Source: Russula earlei
Taxonomy: Eukaryota > Basidiomycota > Agaricomycetes > Russulales > Russulaceae
DNA length: 25,478 nt
Reading direction: 5' to 3'
NCBI GenBank assembly: GCA_025769875.1
Contig: JAGFNK010000687.1
Span: 1 to 25,478, forward strand
Of this stretch, positions 1 to 9,059 are shown in pieces. Positions within the stretch are counted from its first letter, which is position 1, and each line of letters begins with the position of its first letter. The position numbers and the translations under genes are program-made. The notes below the pieces were generated by a model. The model was not told the origin of the DNA. It did no database searches and saw only the letters and a program-made list of their open reading frames with translations.

Positions 1-648
1 CCTTAGGAAGGCCCTAATACTGTCTTTTGTTGCTAGAAGGGTTGCCTTTAAGTGGGGCTTGCTGTATGTTGATTGTGCCGAGAATCGCTCGCGCAACAAT
101 GCGCGCGCGATATTGTGGACACCTCTACTCACCCCTTTTGCTCGTGTGAACAGGGTGACACCATAGAGACCAGGTTTCCTCCTATAAGGAAGGGTCCTTC
201 AAGGGCCCTCTCCGGAGAATGGTTCATGACAGTAGGGCAGCAAAGCCCACGCTTCATACTGTCATTACCGAATCGCGTGGTCTCTCTTAGATGAATGTGT
301 GCGCTCATATGTGATGATGACTTGGCAGGTCGTTCATGTCAATGTCAATACTTTCCTCGGTTTTATTCTGTGTGTGAGAATTTGCATGAAAGCGCATATG
401 TGCGTATCTCCATCATCGGGGAGATTGATCCCCATTGGCCAATTATTGCCGATAAGGCACTTACAGCCCACAGTTCTCTGGGTTTCACTGGCTGTCACCA
501 TGTAGTAGGCAGATACTTAAGCGAGCGAGCTCGCACACCTGAACCACCCTGGTTTCGCTCGAGTATGTACGTCGAAGTCATCATTCATATTATACATGTA
601 ATTCCTGCCACACACAACCTCTTTTAAGATTAGAGTTAAGAGAGAATC
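1..648. other. Left-edge stretch without a recognised gene
   Basis: Several short open frames exist on the plus strand but none shows a recognisable domain. The only structure I can point to is a 26-bp motif at 425-450 that recurs at 2247-2272 (listed separately). Probably decayed repeat or intergenic DNA. Confidence 0.5.
425..450. repeat. 26-bp dispersed repeat, CpG-depleted copy
   Basis: This 26-bp stretch aligns without gaps to 2247-2272. The two differ at three positions. Every difference is a CpG in the other copy that here reads TpG or CpA. That is the footprint of cytosine deamination in a CpG context. The parent family is unknown. Confidence 0.6.
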
Positions 649-983
649 TGTTGAAGCAGATGGGCGCAGGTTATGATAAGAGCGATAAGATCCTTAAGAT
701 CTATCAAAAGATATTTCAGTATTGTGTAAGACAAGACTGTAAATCAGTAATACCTATCAAAAGATATCTATAACGCGTGATTAGATGCGATAGATAAGAT
801 AGGAAACAGTAAGTACTCACTTCAATATTGTGTAAGACAAGACTGAAGCGATCTAGCTAATTGAGTGCCTCTTAAATACGCGAAAGCGTCTCTAAGCAAA
901 GTAATCATAACTACCAACTTGTATCATAAAGGATCAGTTGTTAGTAGCTACCAATTGTCATCAATTAACTTATCATTGTAACA
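649..983. mobile_element. Candidate solo LTR (TGTT...AACA)
   Basis: A 335-bp block starts TGTTGAAG and ends TTGTAACA, so its ends form the short TG...CA inverted termini of LTR retrotransposons. It contains internal direct repeats. No internal retroelement genes follow it. The five bases on either side (GAATC and TACGC) do not match, so there is no target-site duplication. It could be a solo LTR that lost its duplication, a broken full element, or a chance match of short termini. Orientation is unknown. Confidence 0.35.
701..845. repeat. Two interleaved direct-repeat pairs
   Basis: A 25-bp sequence ending GACAAGACTG occurs at 715-739 and 821-845 with one mismatch. A 14-bp sequence, CTATCAAAAGATAT, occurs at 701-714 and 754-767. 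Both pairs lie inside the candidate LTR at 649-983 and may be remnants of a tandem U3 enhancer block. Confidence 0.6.
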
Positions 984-1206
984 TACGCAGGCTGCAGCAT
1001 CTGAGCTGAGCCGGTCCGGGCTGATCCGATGCGTGAGCCAAGAGCACCCGGTCCGTGGGAGCCGACGTGTTAACGCGACTGGGCTGTGATTACATCAGAC
1101 TGCCCAAAGCAGTGGTAATCTCAACAGAATCGTTGACTGTGGGACCATGTACTGATTGCAGTAGGTGATTCTCACCTTTGACAACTTCTTTTTCTCATCT
1201 CACAAC

Positions 1207-1539
1207 ATGGCCGTCATCCATCCCAGCACGCCGCCTCAAACTGAGCAAGGTAGTCTAACTATAACTACTACACCTCTAAAATACGACCTATCAGGAAGTC
1301 ACACACACACATCCACACCTCAAAAGCTAGCTTCACAGAGATATAAGGACATGACCTGGGACGTATGTGACAAATTCGTCAGGCCTATGCCAATCGCTGA
1401 ATTCCTCTCGGAATTCATGCCAGAAGCAAGCCAAGCTCAAAAGACGGAGCACATCATCAGCTTCAAGAAGTGCTCCATCGTCACACAGTGTCCCGCTGTA
1501 AGGCGGCATCCCATTCCAGCCCTGTGTCATTGCTCTTGA
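1207..1539 (+). pseudogene. Relic resembling the N-terminus of a FunK1-type fungal kinase
   Basis: The frame from the ATG at 1207 to the TGA at 1537-1539 encodes 110 residues. It has a Ser/Thr/Pro-rich start, then a block with PMPIAEFLSEFMP followed by a Phe-Lys-Lys segment. That arrangement recalls the region ahead of the kinase domain in agaricomycete FunK1-type proteins. No kinase motif (glycine loop, VAIK, HRD, DFG) follows. The ATG is preceded by AAC and is a better start than the upstream in-frame GTG at 1165. A possible 5' splice site (GTAAGG at 1498) could make this the first exon of a longer, now destroyed gene. The similarity was judged by eye, and an unrelated hypothetical protein remains possible. 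Confidence 0.3.
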
Positions 1540-2548
1540 CTCTCTTTCATCGCGTACCGGTTCCACCTCCGCTGCCCAGCCAGCTCTCGACCCTCTTTCA
1601 TCACATTGCCTCGCCATGACCACTAAGATGCGCTCTGCTGCCTTTCACTGTTGTCACCACAGTCGGATGCGAGGGCTCAGTGCCCTGATGATTTCCATCA
1701 TCATCGCTTCATGGACCCTTCGTACACTACTCCTCAGTTTCTGTCTTGCTACAAATTCGGACTCCCTAGTTACTTGGCCTCCAACTCCATTTGTTCCCTT
1801 TGACTCACTTGTTACTGATCGGTTTCGTTTACCTGAGTCAACGATACTGTTCCGGATTCGTACTTACACCTTGTTTCGCAGCTCATCGCTCTGGCTCGTC
1901 TTGTTCCACATCCATGTATCGCACTCCCAACTCGCGTCTTTCTGTCTCCCCAATCCCCCAATATCCCCCTCTCTCATAGATCGCGTCTCATATATAAACG
2001 CTCTAGTTACGCCTCGGAACAAGAGACCTGTTTTGTCCCTTCTTTTGTGTGTGTTTTCACGAACTCAGCAAGCCACCGCCCGCTGCCTTCAACACAGACT
2101 TGGTTCTTAGTGGGAAAATACAAACAAGATTCAATTATAAGAATGCTAACTATATTATTTGGCTCGAGTAAAATTGTAACAAAATGTAAAGCCCAGATCT
2201 TCACGTTGAGTTTAATCTGTGTGGTCAGTCTCTGTCATCGAGACAATTGATCCCCATCGGCCGATTATCGCCCTGTAATGAGTAGACCGTTCCTATTTAA
2301 AATTTGGTGTCATATTTGTGGATGCACTTTATGTCTCGATTTATTCAATATAAATCCATGTATTAACATACGCCATTGTGTTAAGTTTATCCGAGTCTGC
2401 TAAGGCTAAATTGATTGGGCAAATTAAGTGTATATAATCCCCCTGGTGATTCGGGGTGACTCATGTTGCATCTTAGGTTACATAACTTGGGCACTGAGCT
2501 GCCCTCTCTTAAGCATTTGACTAAGTTCTAATTGTTTGGGTTGACATA
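1540..2548. other. Decayed stretch without a recognised gene
   Basis: The stretch is pyrimidine-rich at first and AT-rich later. The longest plus-strand frame (1616-2110, 164 codons) is low-complexity Ser/Leu/Pro-rich with no motif and is probably spurious. A TATATAAA box at 1991-1998, followed by a T/C-rich tract, looks like a promoter core and might belong to a degraded LTR. The second copy of the 26-bp repeat lies at 2247-2272. Confidence 0.45.
2247..2272. repeat. 26-bp dispersed repeat, CpG-retaining copy
   Basis: This is the partner of 425-450. It keeps all three CpG dinucleotides that have become TpG or CpA in the other copy. Confidence 0.6.
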
Positions 2549-2711
2549 TTTACAATAATGTGATGCATGAGGAGAGGGCAACAAATCAATCAATTGTTTT
2601 AAAATAATTTGTAATCTGAGCTGAGTCAATTCAGTGGTCAATATATTTCACCTTTATTGACCACTGAGTTGAGTTTTAGTGGACTGGACTTATCCATTCC
2701 TGTCCGTCGTG
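2549..2711 (+). repeat. Left 163-bp inverted-repeat arm
   Basis: The reverse complement of this arm is found at 6202-6364 with about two substitutions in 163 bp (near 2561-2562). The arms could be long terminal inverted repeats of one 3.8-kb DNA element, or two copies of a small element in opposite orientation. No target-site duplication is obvious outside the arms. The outer end (TTTACAATAATG) is AT-rich. Confidence 0.85.
2626..2672. repeat. Perfect-looking hairpin inside the arm
   Basis: An 18-bp stem (2626-2643 with 2655-2672, one mismatch) encloses an 11-nt loop. The core is CAGTGGTCAATA paired with TATTGACCACTG. The same hairpin is present in the opposite arm at the mirrored position. 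It may be a transposase or host-factor binding site, or the relic of a nested fold-back element. Confidence 0.75.
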
Positions 2712-4013
2712 TTGGTGCGCTGAGGCGCTTCCTCCGTCGTTGTTGGCGCCTGTCTATCACGAGCAACTGCCGACCCACATCTCGGCCAAAAAACAAAAAC
2801 TTCTTCTTCCCCCGAAATGCCCGCATTTTTCCTACCGAACAGGACCCGCCATAATGGCGTATCCTTTTTTAATTGTCTTGTAGGATAACATCGTACCATG
2901 CCTTGGTCGTTCGGTGATACCTCGCAGCCTCGAAGAAGATTGATCGTTGAGTGGCATCCTACAGTGTAGTGCGAACAGAGCTTCCCCATCACTGGGTGAC
3001 TTCCTCTCCACTGGCAGTGTCGCCCCCCAAAACTGCTTTGGTTATGAACATATTTTAGACCGATTAGTGGCGTTCTGGCTTCTCTCGACAATCATGACCT
3101 GTATCAACGTGGCTATGCCGTGACTGTAATGTACGCCCACCGTCTCGTTTGTATGATCTCACGGCTATTATCTGCCAGGTGGCATTTCTGCCGATTGACG
3201 GCGTCATTGCATGATAGGCAGGGTTCCCTTGCTTGCTCCACACACATTTCATCGTCGCCACGTTTCAGGTATTACGATCGTACTGCTTGGTAAGATTACC
3301 AATATTCCAGTGTGAGTCGTCATTGTTGTGACAGCAAAACTCCATGCCTAGATTTCTGACGCCCAATGCCCCGGTTTTGCGGCTGTTCAAATCCGCTTGG
3401 ACAATGTCGTGAGTTTTGTGAATTTCTCGTCGCCACCACCGAGGTCGCTGTGCTATCATCCCCTTGACCCAAACTTGGCGATCAAAGCCTCTGAAATCGG
3501 CTCGCTCTCAACATCGTCTCGGTTAATGCAACGTCCCATAACGGGTCACTACGGCATTTTGTGGCGTTTCCACTGCGTGTCAAACCGGTTTCTTTTACCG
3601 AGCGCATGGCCGCTTGCGGATGTTTTTCTCCCTTGTGTTGTGAAAATTTTTATCCAACGGGAAATGGCCGTTAATGGGCGGCAGCGTCCAGAGAGCTCTC
3701 GCAAATTGGGTTGCCGGTGTTTGCTCTTTGCATCTAATCATTGCTAAAATATGGCTAGAACTTCAACCGGGAATCCTTGGGGGTCTACTGCCATGATTTT
3801 GAATCCGAGGTGCGCAATATTTGACGGCGACCGCCTTGATTTTGATCGGCTTAAGCTACTAGATCATCAGGCACTAAGGGAAGCCTAGGTCGCTGGGTCT
3901 TTTGACACGGTGAGAATGGCATACTCGTTCTGTGCGTCAAGCAACCTACTTACAGCCTGACCATGATGCATAGTTAGAACGACATTGAGGGTACTAGTTG
4001 CAAGCTCACCGTC

Positions 4014-4052
4014 CAGCTGTCAGCAAGGGGCCAAACCCCACAATGACAGCTG
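4014..4052. repeat. Hairpin with 9-bp perfect stem
   Basis: CAGCTGTCA at 4014-4022 is the exact reverse complement of TGACAGCTG at 4044-4052. The 21-nt interval contains GGGG and CCCC runs that could extend the pairing. No adjacent T-run or coding frame explains it. Confidence 0.55.
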
Positions 4053-5518
4053 CCACGTCGTGTCAGTCGGACTCGACTGCCATACAGCACGTTGAGACGA
4101 CCTGGACACTCGATGCGACACCTCTGACGTAGCTCTTGCCATTACTGCCTCGCCATCGAGTGTTTAGCAAATGTCATCTTCACACCTGTGACCCGCCCAA
4201 CGTGTTTGGGCATCTGAAGCCAATACTTTTTTCGACAGGTGGCACGACGACTTGTTCTACATCCCGATTATGCTATAAGCACCCGATCGTTTATTAGCTT
4301 AACTTTATAAGTTTTCGGGCCCAGTCAAGTCCCACCACTCCGTCCTCTCCTCTCGATGCACCAATTCCGGCAGAGGCCTGGCACCTCGGCAGACTTGCAG
4401 TAACTCCGAATCTTTTCTTGTTCCTCCCCCGCTTGTAAGTAGACACCGCTTCATGGTGCATGATGCACGATCCTGACCGACCGTCGGCTGTCTGAACGCT
4501 CTTTCGACACAGAAAAAGAAGGCACCAGTCCCGTTCCGGAGCTGGAGACCCCTTTCGTTCCAATGAACCGTCACCCTGAAACAAAAAGAAAATTTTTACC
4601 CTCGCGGGTAATGGCCTCGCATGGGTCAGAACAGACAGAGTGCAAAAGTTGTGCCGGTGGGCTCGAATCTCCGGATGCCTGCTCAGTTTACGTGATCATC
4701 ATTGTCGTCGTGTGGATGTTTGTTGCCATATGATCGCCCGCCGCGCAGAGTCAACTGGATATCGAGAATCGCATCACGACTGGCGCGTGTGGCCGACAAC
4801 GGCATATAGGATAGGGGGCGCTGTGGTTTGGCTTTGCAGTTTGCAGAACCTGTCCGGCCTGACCTGCGGAATCCCCGATAGGCGTCCTCCGATAAGCTTC
4901 CTTATGGTGGGTACGGTACCACGTCAGCGCCACTGCCGATGCGTCCCCTGTTAGGAACATTCGATGCTATCACTTGAGACCTCACCGAGGCCTTATCAGG
5001 CGTGAATCCCAACGTCAAGGGGGTTCCTGCGCGTGGCTAACCATCAGTAGTAGGCGCACTGGCCACACGTCATCAAACTCAAGAGGCTCCACTTCATGCG
5101 TCCGGAGCAGGTCAAGGTAAACCGTGACAGTAATTTGACGTCAGCCACGCGTGCAAGGCTGGCTTGTCCAATCGGCCGTGAGAGAATCAGGGCAGCGGGA
5201 ACACGCCCCCATAAAGCTATACCCATGAATCTATTCTCTCATCTGAAACATTGGACGAAATGGGTATGCATTGTCTCAGGGCGACTATTCGCGAGGCTGA
5301 CACAGGTTCTTCATAGGTATCGTCACGTCAGGCATCCCGCTGGCTCCCTCTGCCTACTAGCATTCGGACAGTCACACTACATCAGCAAAATCACAAGAAA
5401 TGTACGTAGCGGTGACAGGACCAGCCTAGAAATGCCATATGAAAGTAATGGCCCACTATTGTACTACAAGTATGCATAAAACCTCTCAATATGAGTAGTT
5501 TTCTGGCCTACTCAATCC

Positions 5519-5602
5519 ATGCGTGGGGAATATGGAGTTTTGAAAGAAACCAGCTCGCAGTGGTGTAGAAAATTAAGAATCATTGCAGGTAACGGGTACC
5601 TG
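5519..5602. repeat. 84-bp direct repeat, copy 1
   Basis: This is highly similar to 5973-6057, with a diverged stretch of about 10 bp in the middle. Both copies start ATGCGTGGGGAATATGG and end GGTACCTG. The two copies are 454 bp apart and flank a segment of 370 bp. Confidence 0.75.
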
Positions 5603-5972
5603 GTATTTCCCCCTCGCGGCCTCCGTCTTAGTTGTGGCCAACGCATCATGGTGTTTTGAATGACGGTTTTCAAGTTCTCGAGTCTCGGCCTCAAAGCGAT
5701 GTTGTTCATCGTGAGGCAAGGTAATCCCAAATCCCAGAGTTTTGGAGATCTTTATGCGCTTGCAGCTCGGACAACAGAGTATTGTGGTCATTATCAGATA
5801 ATTTGCCTCTGTTTTGACGGCAAAGTAAAGTTTACTTCAGGGGAGAAGTTGAACTCGAAGAGGTTGGCTTACTCTCGAATAACATAACCAGAGGGAATTG
5901 CGAGCGATGGAACGATGCCATTGGCAAGGCAAAATATGGCAAAAATAGAAGAGGTGCGCATCGCTGTCACTT

Positions 5973-6057
5973 ATGCGTGGGGAATATGGAGTTTTGAAAA
6001 AGAAAACGTTCGCAGTGGTGTAGAAAATTAAGAATGATTGCAGGTAACCGGTACCTG
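5973..6057. repeat. 85-bp direct repeat, copy 2
   Basis: Second copy of the repeat at 5519-5602, in the same orientation. A pair like this can arise from a local tandem duplication or from short terminal direct repeats of a small element. The enclosed segment contains no gene. Confidence 0.75.
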
Positions 6058-6154
6058 TCAATGCTTAGACGTGAGTCAGAGAGCTGGAGAGGATTGTAAC
6101 TGCAGGGATTAGTGGTTCAGGACACTTTATAATAAGAGAGGGCTATACATCATG

Positions 6155-6204
6155 CATCATGATCTGTCATATCATGATGTGGTGATAGGACATTAAGCTA
6201 TCAC
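6155..6204. repeat. Two adjacent palindromes at the inner edge of the right arm
   Basis: CATCATGAT (6155-6163) pairs with ATCATGATG (6171-6179) across a 7-nt loop. GTGATAG (6182-6188) pairs with CTATCAC (6198-6204) across a 9-nt loop. The second overlaps the inner boundary of the right 163-bp arm. The left arm has no equivalent. Confidence 0.6.
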
Positions 6205-6364
6205 GACGGACAGGAATGGATAAGTCCAGTCCACTAAAACTCAACTCAGTGGTCAATAAAGGTGAAATATATTGACCACTGAATTGACTCAGCTCAGATT
6301 ACAAATTATTTTAAAACAATTGATTGATTTGTTGCCCTCTCCTCATGCATTGCATTATTGTAAA
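6202..6364 (-). repeat. Right 163-bp inverted-repeat arm
   Basis: This is the reverse-complement partner of 2549-2711. Its outer end at 6364 directly abuts the fold-back sequence that begins at 6365. Confidence 0.85.
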
Positions 6365-6506
6365 CAAGTTGTAATTTCATGCCTATGGCATGGCTTGCAA
6401 GCTGCACTTCGTGCCTACAGCATGGCTTGCGAGCAAGCTCGCAAACCATCCTCCGGCACTTCGTAGCAGCTTGCAAGCCATGCCTTAGGCATGAAATTAA
6501 AACTTG
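6365..6506. repeat. Fold-back (MITE-like) palindrome
   Basis: Arms of about 42 bp (6365-6406 and 6465-6506) are near-perfect reverse complements running from CAAGTT at the left to AACTTG at the right. Each arm carries smaller palindromes such as GGCATGGCTTGCAAGC. The central loop of about 58 bp also has short inverted motifs. It has no coding capacity. It may be a small fold-back transposon, or a palindromic end of the neighbouring Helitron or inverted-arm element. Confidence 0.7.
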
Positions 6507-6509
6507 TCA

Positions 6510-6522
6510 GGGGCTGCGCCCC
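6510..6522. repeat. GC-rich hairpin, possible Helitron 3'-end signal
   Basis: GGGGC and GCCCC pair around a TGC loop, followed by a C-rich run. Helitrons carry a short GC hairpin just before a CTRR 3' terminus, and the 3' end of the minus-strand Helitron should lie in this area. I cannot place a convincing CTRR plus A/T junction, so the link is only suggested. Confidence 0.3.
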
Positions 6523-6768
6523 CGAACCCCCGCCGTCGTTCGCGTGTAATCGCTTGGGTGTGATCCTTTTTTGCTTAAAGCCTCATTGCATAATCCCTTT
6601 CTTGCTTAAACAGAAAGTAATCAACTCATCACTATGTTTCATCTTTTTCACTTCATAAGCAGAGAGGAGATCCATTCTTTGTTGCAGCTTGCAAAATATA
6701 TCTCTATGTGGTAAAGCAGAATGAACAATACATACACTGAACATACATCTTGTTATAGTAACACTTCA
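6523..6768. other. Helitron 3'-flanking sequence without a gene
   Basis: AT-rich DNA downstream of the Helitron gene on the minus strand. It probably includes the element's 3' untranslated region. No coding frame or further structure was recognised. Confidence 0.4.
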
Positions 6769-7257
6769 CTATATACTATATTCTTGGTGGAAGCCTCTCC
6801 TCTTCTCTTCCTCCCAAATCACCTTGATGTTGGAGACAGAGGTCACCCTTGGCACCCCAACATAGAATTGCCTATGTGTGAAGACTGGCTTTCTTAAATC
6901 CAACCCAATATGCTTCAAAGTCTGCCCTTGAGACTTGTTGATAGTCATGGCAAAGCATACCCTCACAGGGAATTGCCTTCTTGTGAATTTGAATGCAACT
7001 TGATCCTCTGTTGGTTGGCAAGAGATTCTGGGGATGAAGACCTTCTGCCTTGCATGCTCCCCAGTGATCAGCTCCACCTCCATGACCCTGTTCCTGTACC
7101 TCTTCAAGATCCCTCTGCTCCCATTACATACCCCAAGTCTTGCATCCAAGTTCCTCAGCACCATCACTGAACAGCCAACCTTCACCTCCAGTGCAGCAAG
7201 AGGAAGTCCAGAGCAGTTGATGGAGTTCAAGTACTCCACTGGATAGTCAGCATAGCA
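6769..7257 (-). pseudogene. Helitron RepHel, C-terminal helicase segment
   Basis: This is the last part of the PIF1-like helicase, in the same frame as the upstream helicase piece after the two TGA codons. It includes the YPVEYLNS block, the NGSRG segment and helicase motif VI (FAMTINKSQGQT). The terminal VGVPRVTS replaces the usual small-residue/Ser-Arg-Val form, perhaps a further sign of decay. It ends with a stop at 6769. No extra OTU, endonuclease or RPA domain follows. Confidence 0.85.
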
Positions 7258-7260
7258 TCA

Positions 7261-8543
7261 TCATCCCCTACTCTGTTCAGAAGTGGGAATGGTGTCTGCA
7301 CTCTGAAAGACTTGTCCTCTTTCTGGGAACCTCCTAAGCACCTTCTTGTTGATGCTGTCCACATCAGTGTTAAGGCTAGAAAGGATGGTGCGCTCTGCAA
7401 AGTACTGGGAGGAAGGGTTGCCAGTGTCAAGGCCAGTGTAGATGCTGTCAATGAGAGAGGACACTGTGTTCTGCCTGCACTTCATGTAGGGGGGAAGATG
7501 GATGATAGAGTTGGGATCAGTGTGCTTGCCTTGCCCAACCTCCAGTTGCCACTGTGCAAAGTTGGCCTCAGCTTGAATGCCAGTGTTGAGGCACATATTT
7601 TGGTGGAGATGAAGCACTTTGATGGATCTCCAGAGGGAGGAGCGCTGTAGGCAGGCACCTACTATCTGAGGCCTTGATCCTTGCACAATGACAGGAAGGA
7701 TCTGCTGAAAGTCACCACCAAAGACAAAGGTAAGTCCACCAAAGGGCTTGTCAGAGCCACAGATGTCCTTGAATGACCTGTCCACTGTCTCCATCACATG
7801 CCTGTGCTGCATAGGAGCCTCATCCCAAATGACCAAGTCAGTAATGTGAATCAGTTCTGCCAAATTTGAGTTTTTGGGGATGTTGCAGACAGTGGACTCA
7901 TAGGAGGGAATGGGGATCTTGAAACAGGAGTGTGCAGTGCGCCCTCCTTTGAGAAGGAGTGCTGCAATGCCAGAGGAAGCAACACAGAGCACAATCTTGT
8001 GTTGAGAGCGCAGATGGTAGCAGAGGGTGTTGTAGAGATAAGTCTTGCCAGTACCCCCAGGGCCATGAAGGAAAAAGATCTCCCATGTCTTGTCGATGAC
8101 AGCAGAGGTGATCTCCACAAAAGCAGCCTGCTGGTGATCATTAAGGTTGGCAATAGACTGATCTGCAAGAAGAGCCTGTTCCTCTAGGTTATACTGGTGC
8201 TGCTCCTGAATGAGGGGATTCCCTGCAATGGCCCCCCAGTTCTCCACAAACTGAGGCATGCTTGGCCAATCCTGAAGTCTCTTGGCAGAGTGGGAGAGGA
8301 GGAGGTCAATTTGATAGAGGCCATAGTCCTTGACCTGTTCATCAGTTGGCTCTGGGATGTTGAGATGCTGCTGGAGCTGGTATTTGAGGTCATCACAGAT
8401 AGATGGCCAGAATCTGTCCCAAAGTGCCCTAGGTTGAGAAGGAATGCAGTCCTTGAGGATGGTGACAAAGAGGTGGTGCAGCTGAGCACCTGTGCACATA
8501 TGACTGGCTTCTTCCAAGCATTGCTGCCACTCCTGATCATCTT
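7261..8543 (-). pseudogene. Helitron RepHel, PIF1-type helicase segment
   Basis: This is the SF1 PIF1-family DNA helicase that unwinds the donor strand during transposition. The Walker A motif GPGGTGKTYLYN lies near 8030-8065, the Walker B motif VIWDEAPMQ near 7800-7830, and a GGDFQQILPV motif follows. The frame is shifted by one base relative to the Rep part. It ends in two consecutive TGA codons (7261-7263 and 7258-7260). The same frame then carries the rest of the helicase, so the stops are internal to the gene. Both could derive from CGA codons by C-to-T change, which matches the mutation pattern seen in the neighbouring chromovirus. Confidence 0.88.
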
Positions 8544-9059
8544 CTAGAAGACCCCTTGCAATGCAAGCCTCTCTAAAGTAGGGATAGAGAGTGCCTTCAA
8601 ATGAGCGAAGGTTTCAAAGGAGGTTGCACCCTTGACAGAGGTGAGAAGGAGGCGCAGGTAGAAGCGCTCTCCAGAAGTAGGGTGAGCATGAAACATCCTC
8701 CCAATAGCAAAGCCCTTACTCCTAGGAGTCCACCTATGAGAGCCTTTGTTCCAGACCATCTTGGAGGGATAATCCTGATAAAGGAGATCCAGAATATGAG
8801 AGCCCTGTGGAGCAGCAGCATTGGCCTCAAACCATCCAGTGAGTGTGGTATTCTTCTCCTCATTATCCCTAAGATCTTGAGCCCTAAGATCTTGAGGATT
8901 GAAGACAACACTTTGCTCCCAAGGAAGATGGACCTGGAGGTGCACCACATTTGGAACCTGCTCCTGCAGCTCAAAGAGAAAGAGTCTCCACACTGCCTCA
9001 CAGCTGCTGACATATCTGGCATCTAAGTAGAGCTTGACCTCATCCATGCACCTGCCAAA
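8544..9059 (-). pseudogene. Helitron RepHel, segment between Rep and helicase
   Basis: This continues the Rep reading frame directly after the premature TAG. Residues such as DEVKLYLDARYVS and EAVWRLF form the conserved Helitron block that follows the two-tyrosine motif. It ends at a TAG (8544-8546) produced by a one-base loss near 8555-8565. After that point the homologous protein resumes in the next frame. Outside the whole RepHel protein this linker has no separate known role. Confidence 0.82.

Larger units (their letters stand above)
2712..6201. other. Interior between the inverted arms: no gene recognised
   Basis: About 3.5 kb is enclosed by the 163-bp arms. All open frames are short (133 codons or fewer), on both strands, and none shows a DDE transposase, RT, helicase or other motif. 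The DNA is richer in CpG than the chromovirus further right. If the arms are terminal inverted repeats, this would be a non-autonomous element. Structures found inside are a hairpin at 4014-4052, an 84/85-bp direct repeat (5519-5602 and 5973-6057) and palindromes at 6155-6204. Confidence 0.5.

Noticed and set aside
1616..2110. 164-codon plus-strand frame with hydrophobic stretches.
   Set aside because: Low-complexity composition, no domain and no consistent coding context; probably chance.
2690..3091. 133-codon minus-strand frame as a transposase of the inverted-arm element.
   Set aside because: No DDE/DDD motif or zinc finger; it overlaps the arm itself and has no homologous-looking partner frame.
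7227..7451. Two compensating frameshifts at the helicase break (alternative frame reading DDDAML).
   Set aside because: The helicase pieces on both sides are already in the same frame, so two in-frame TGA codons are the simpler account.
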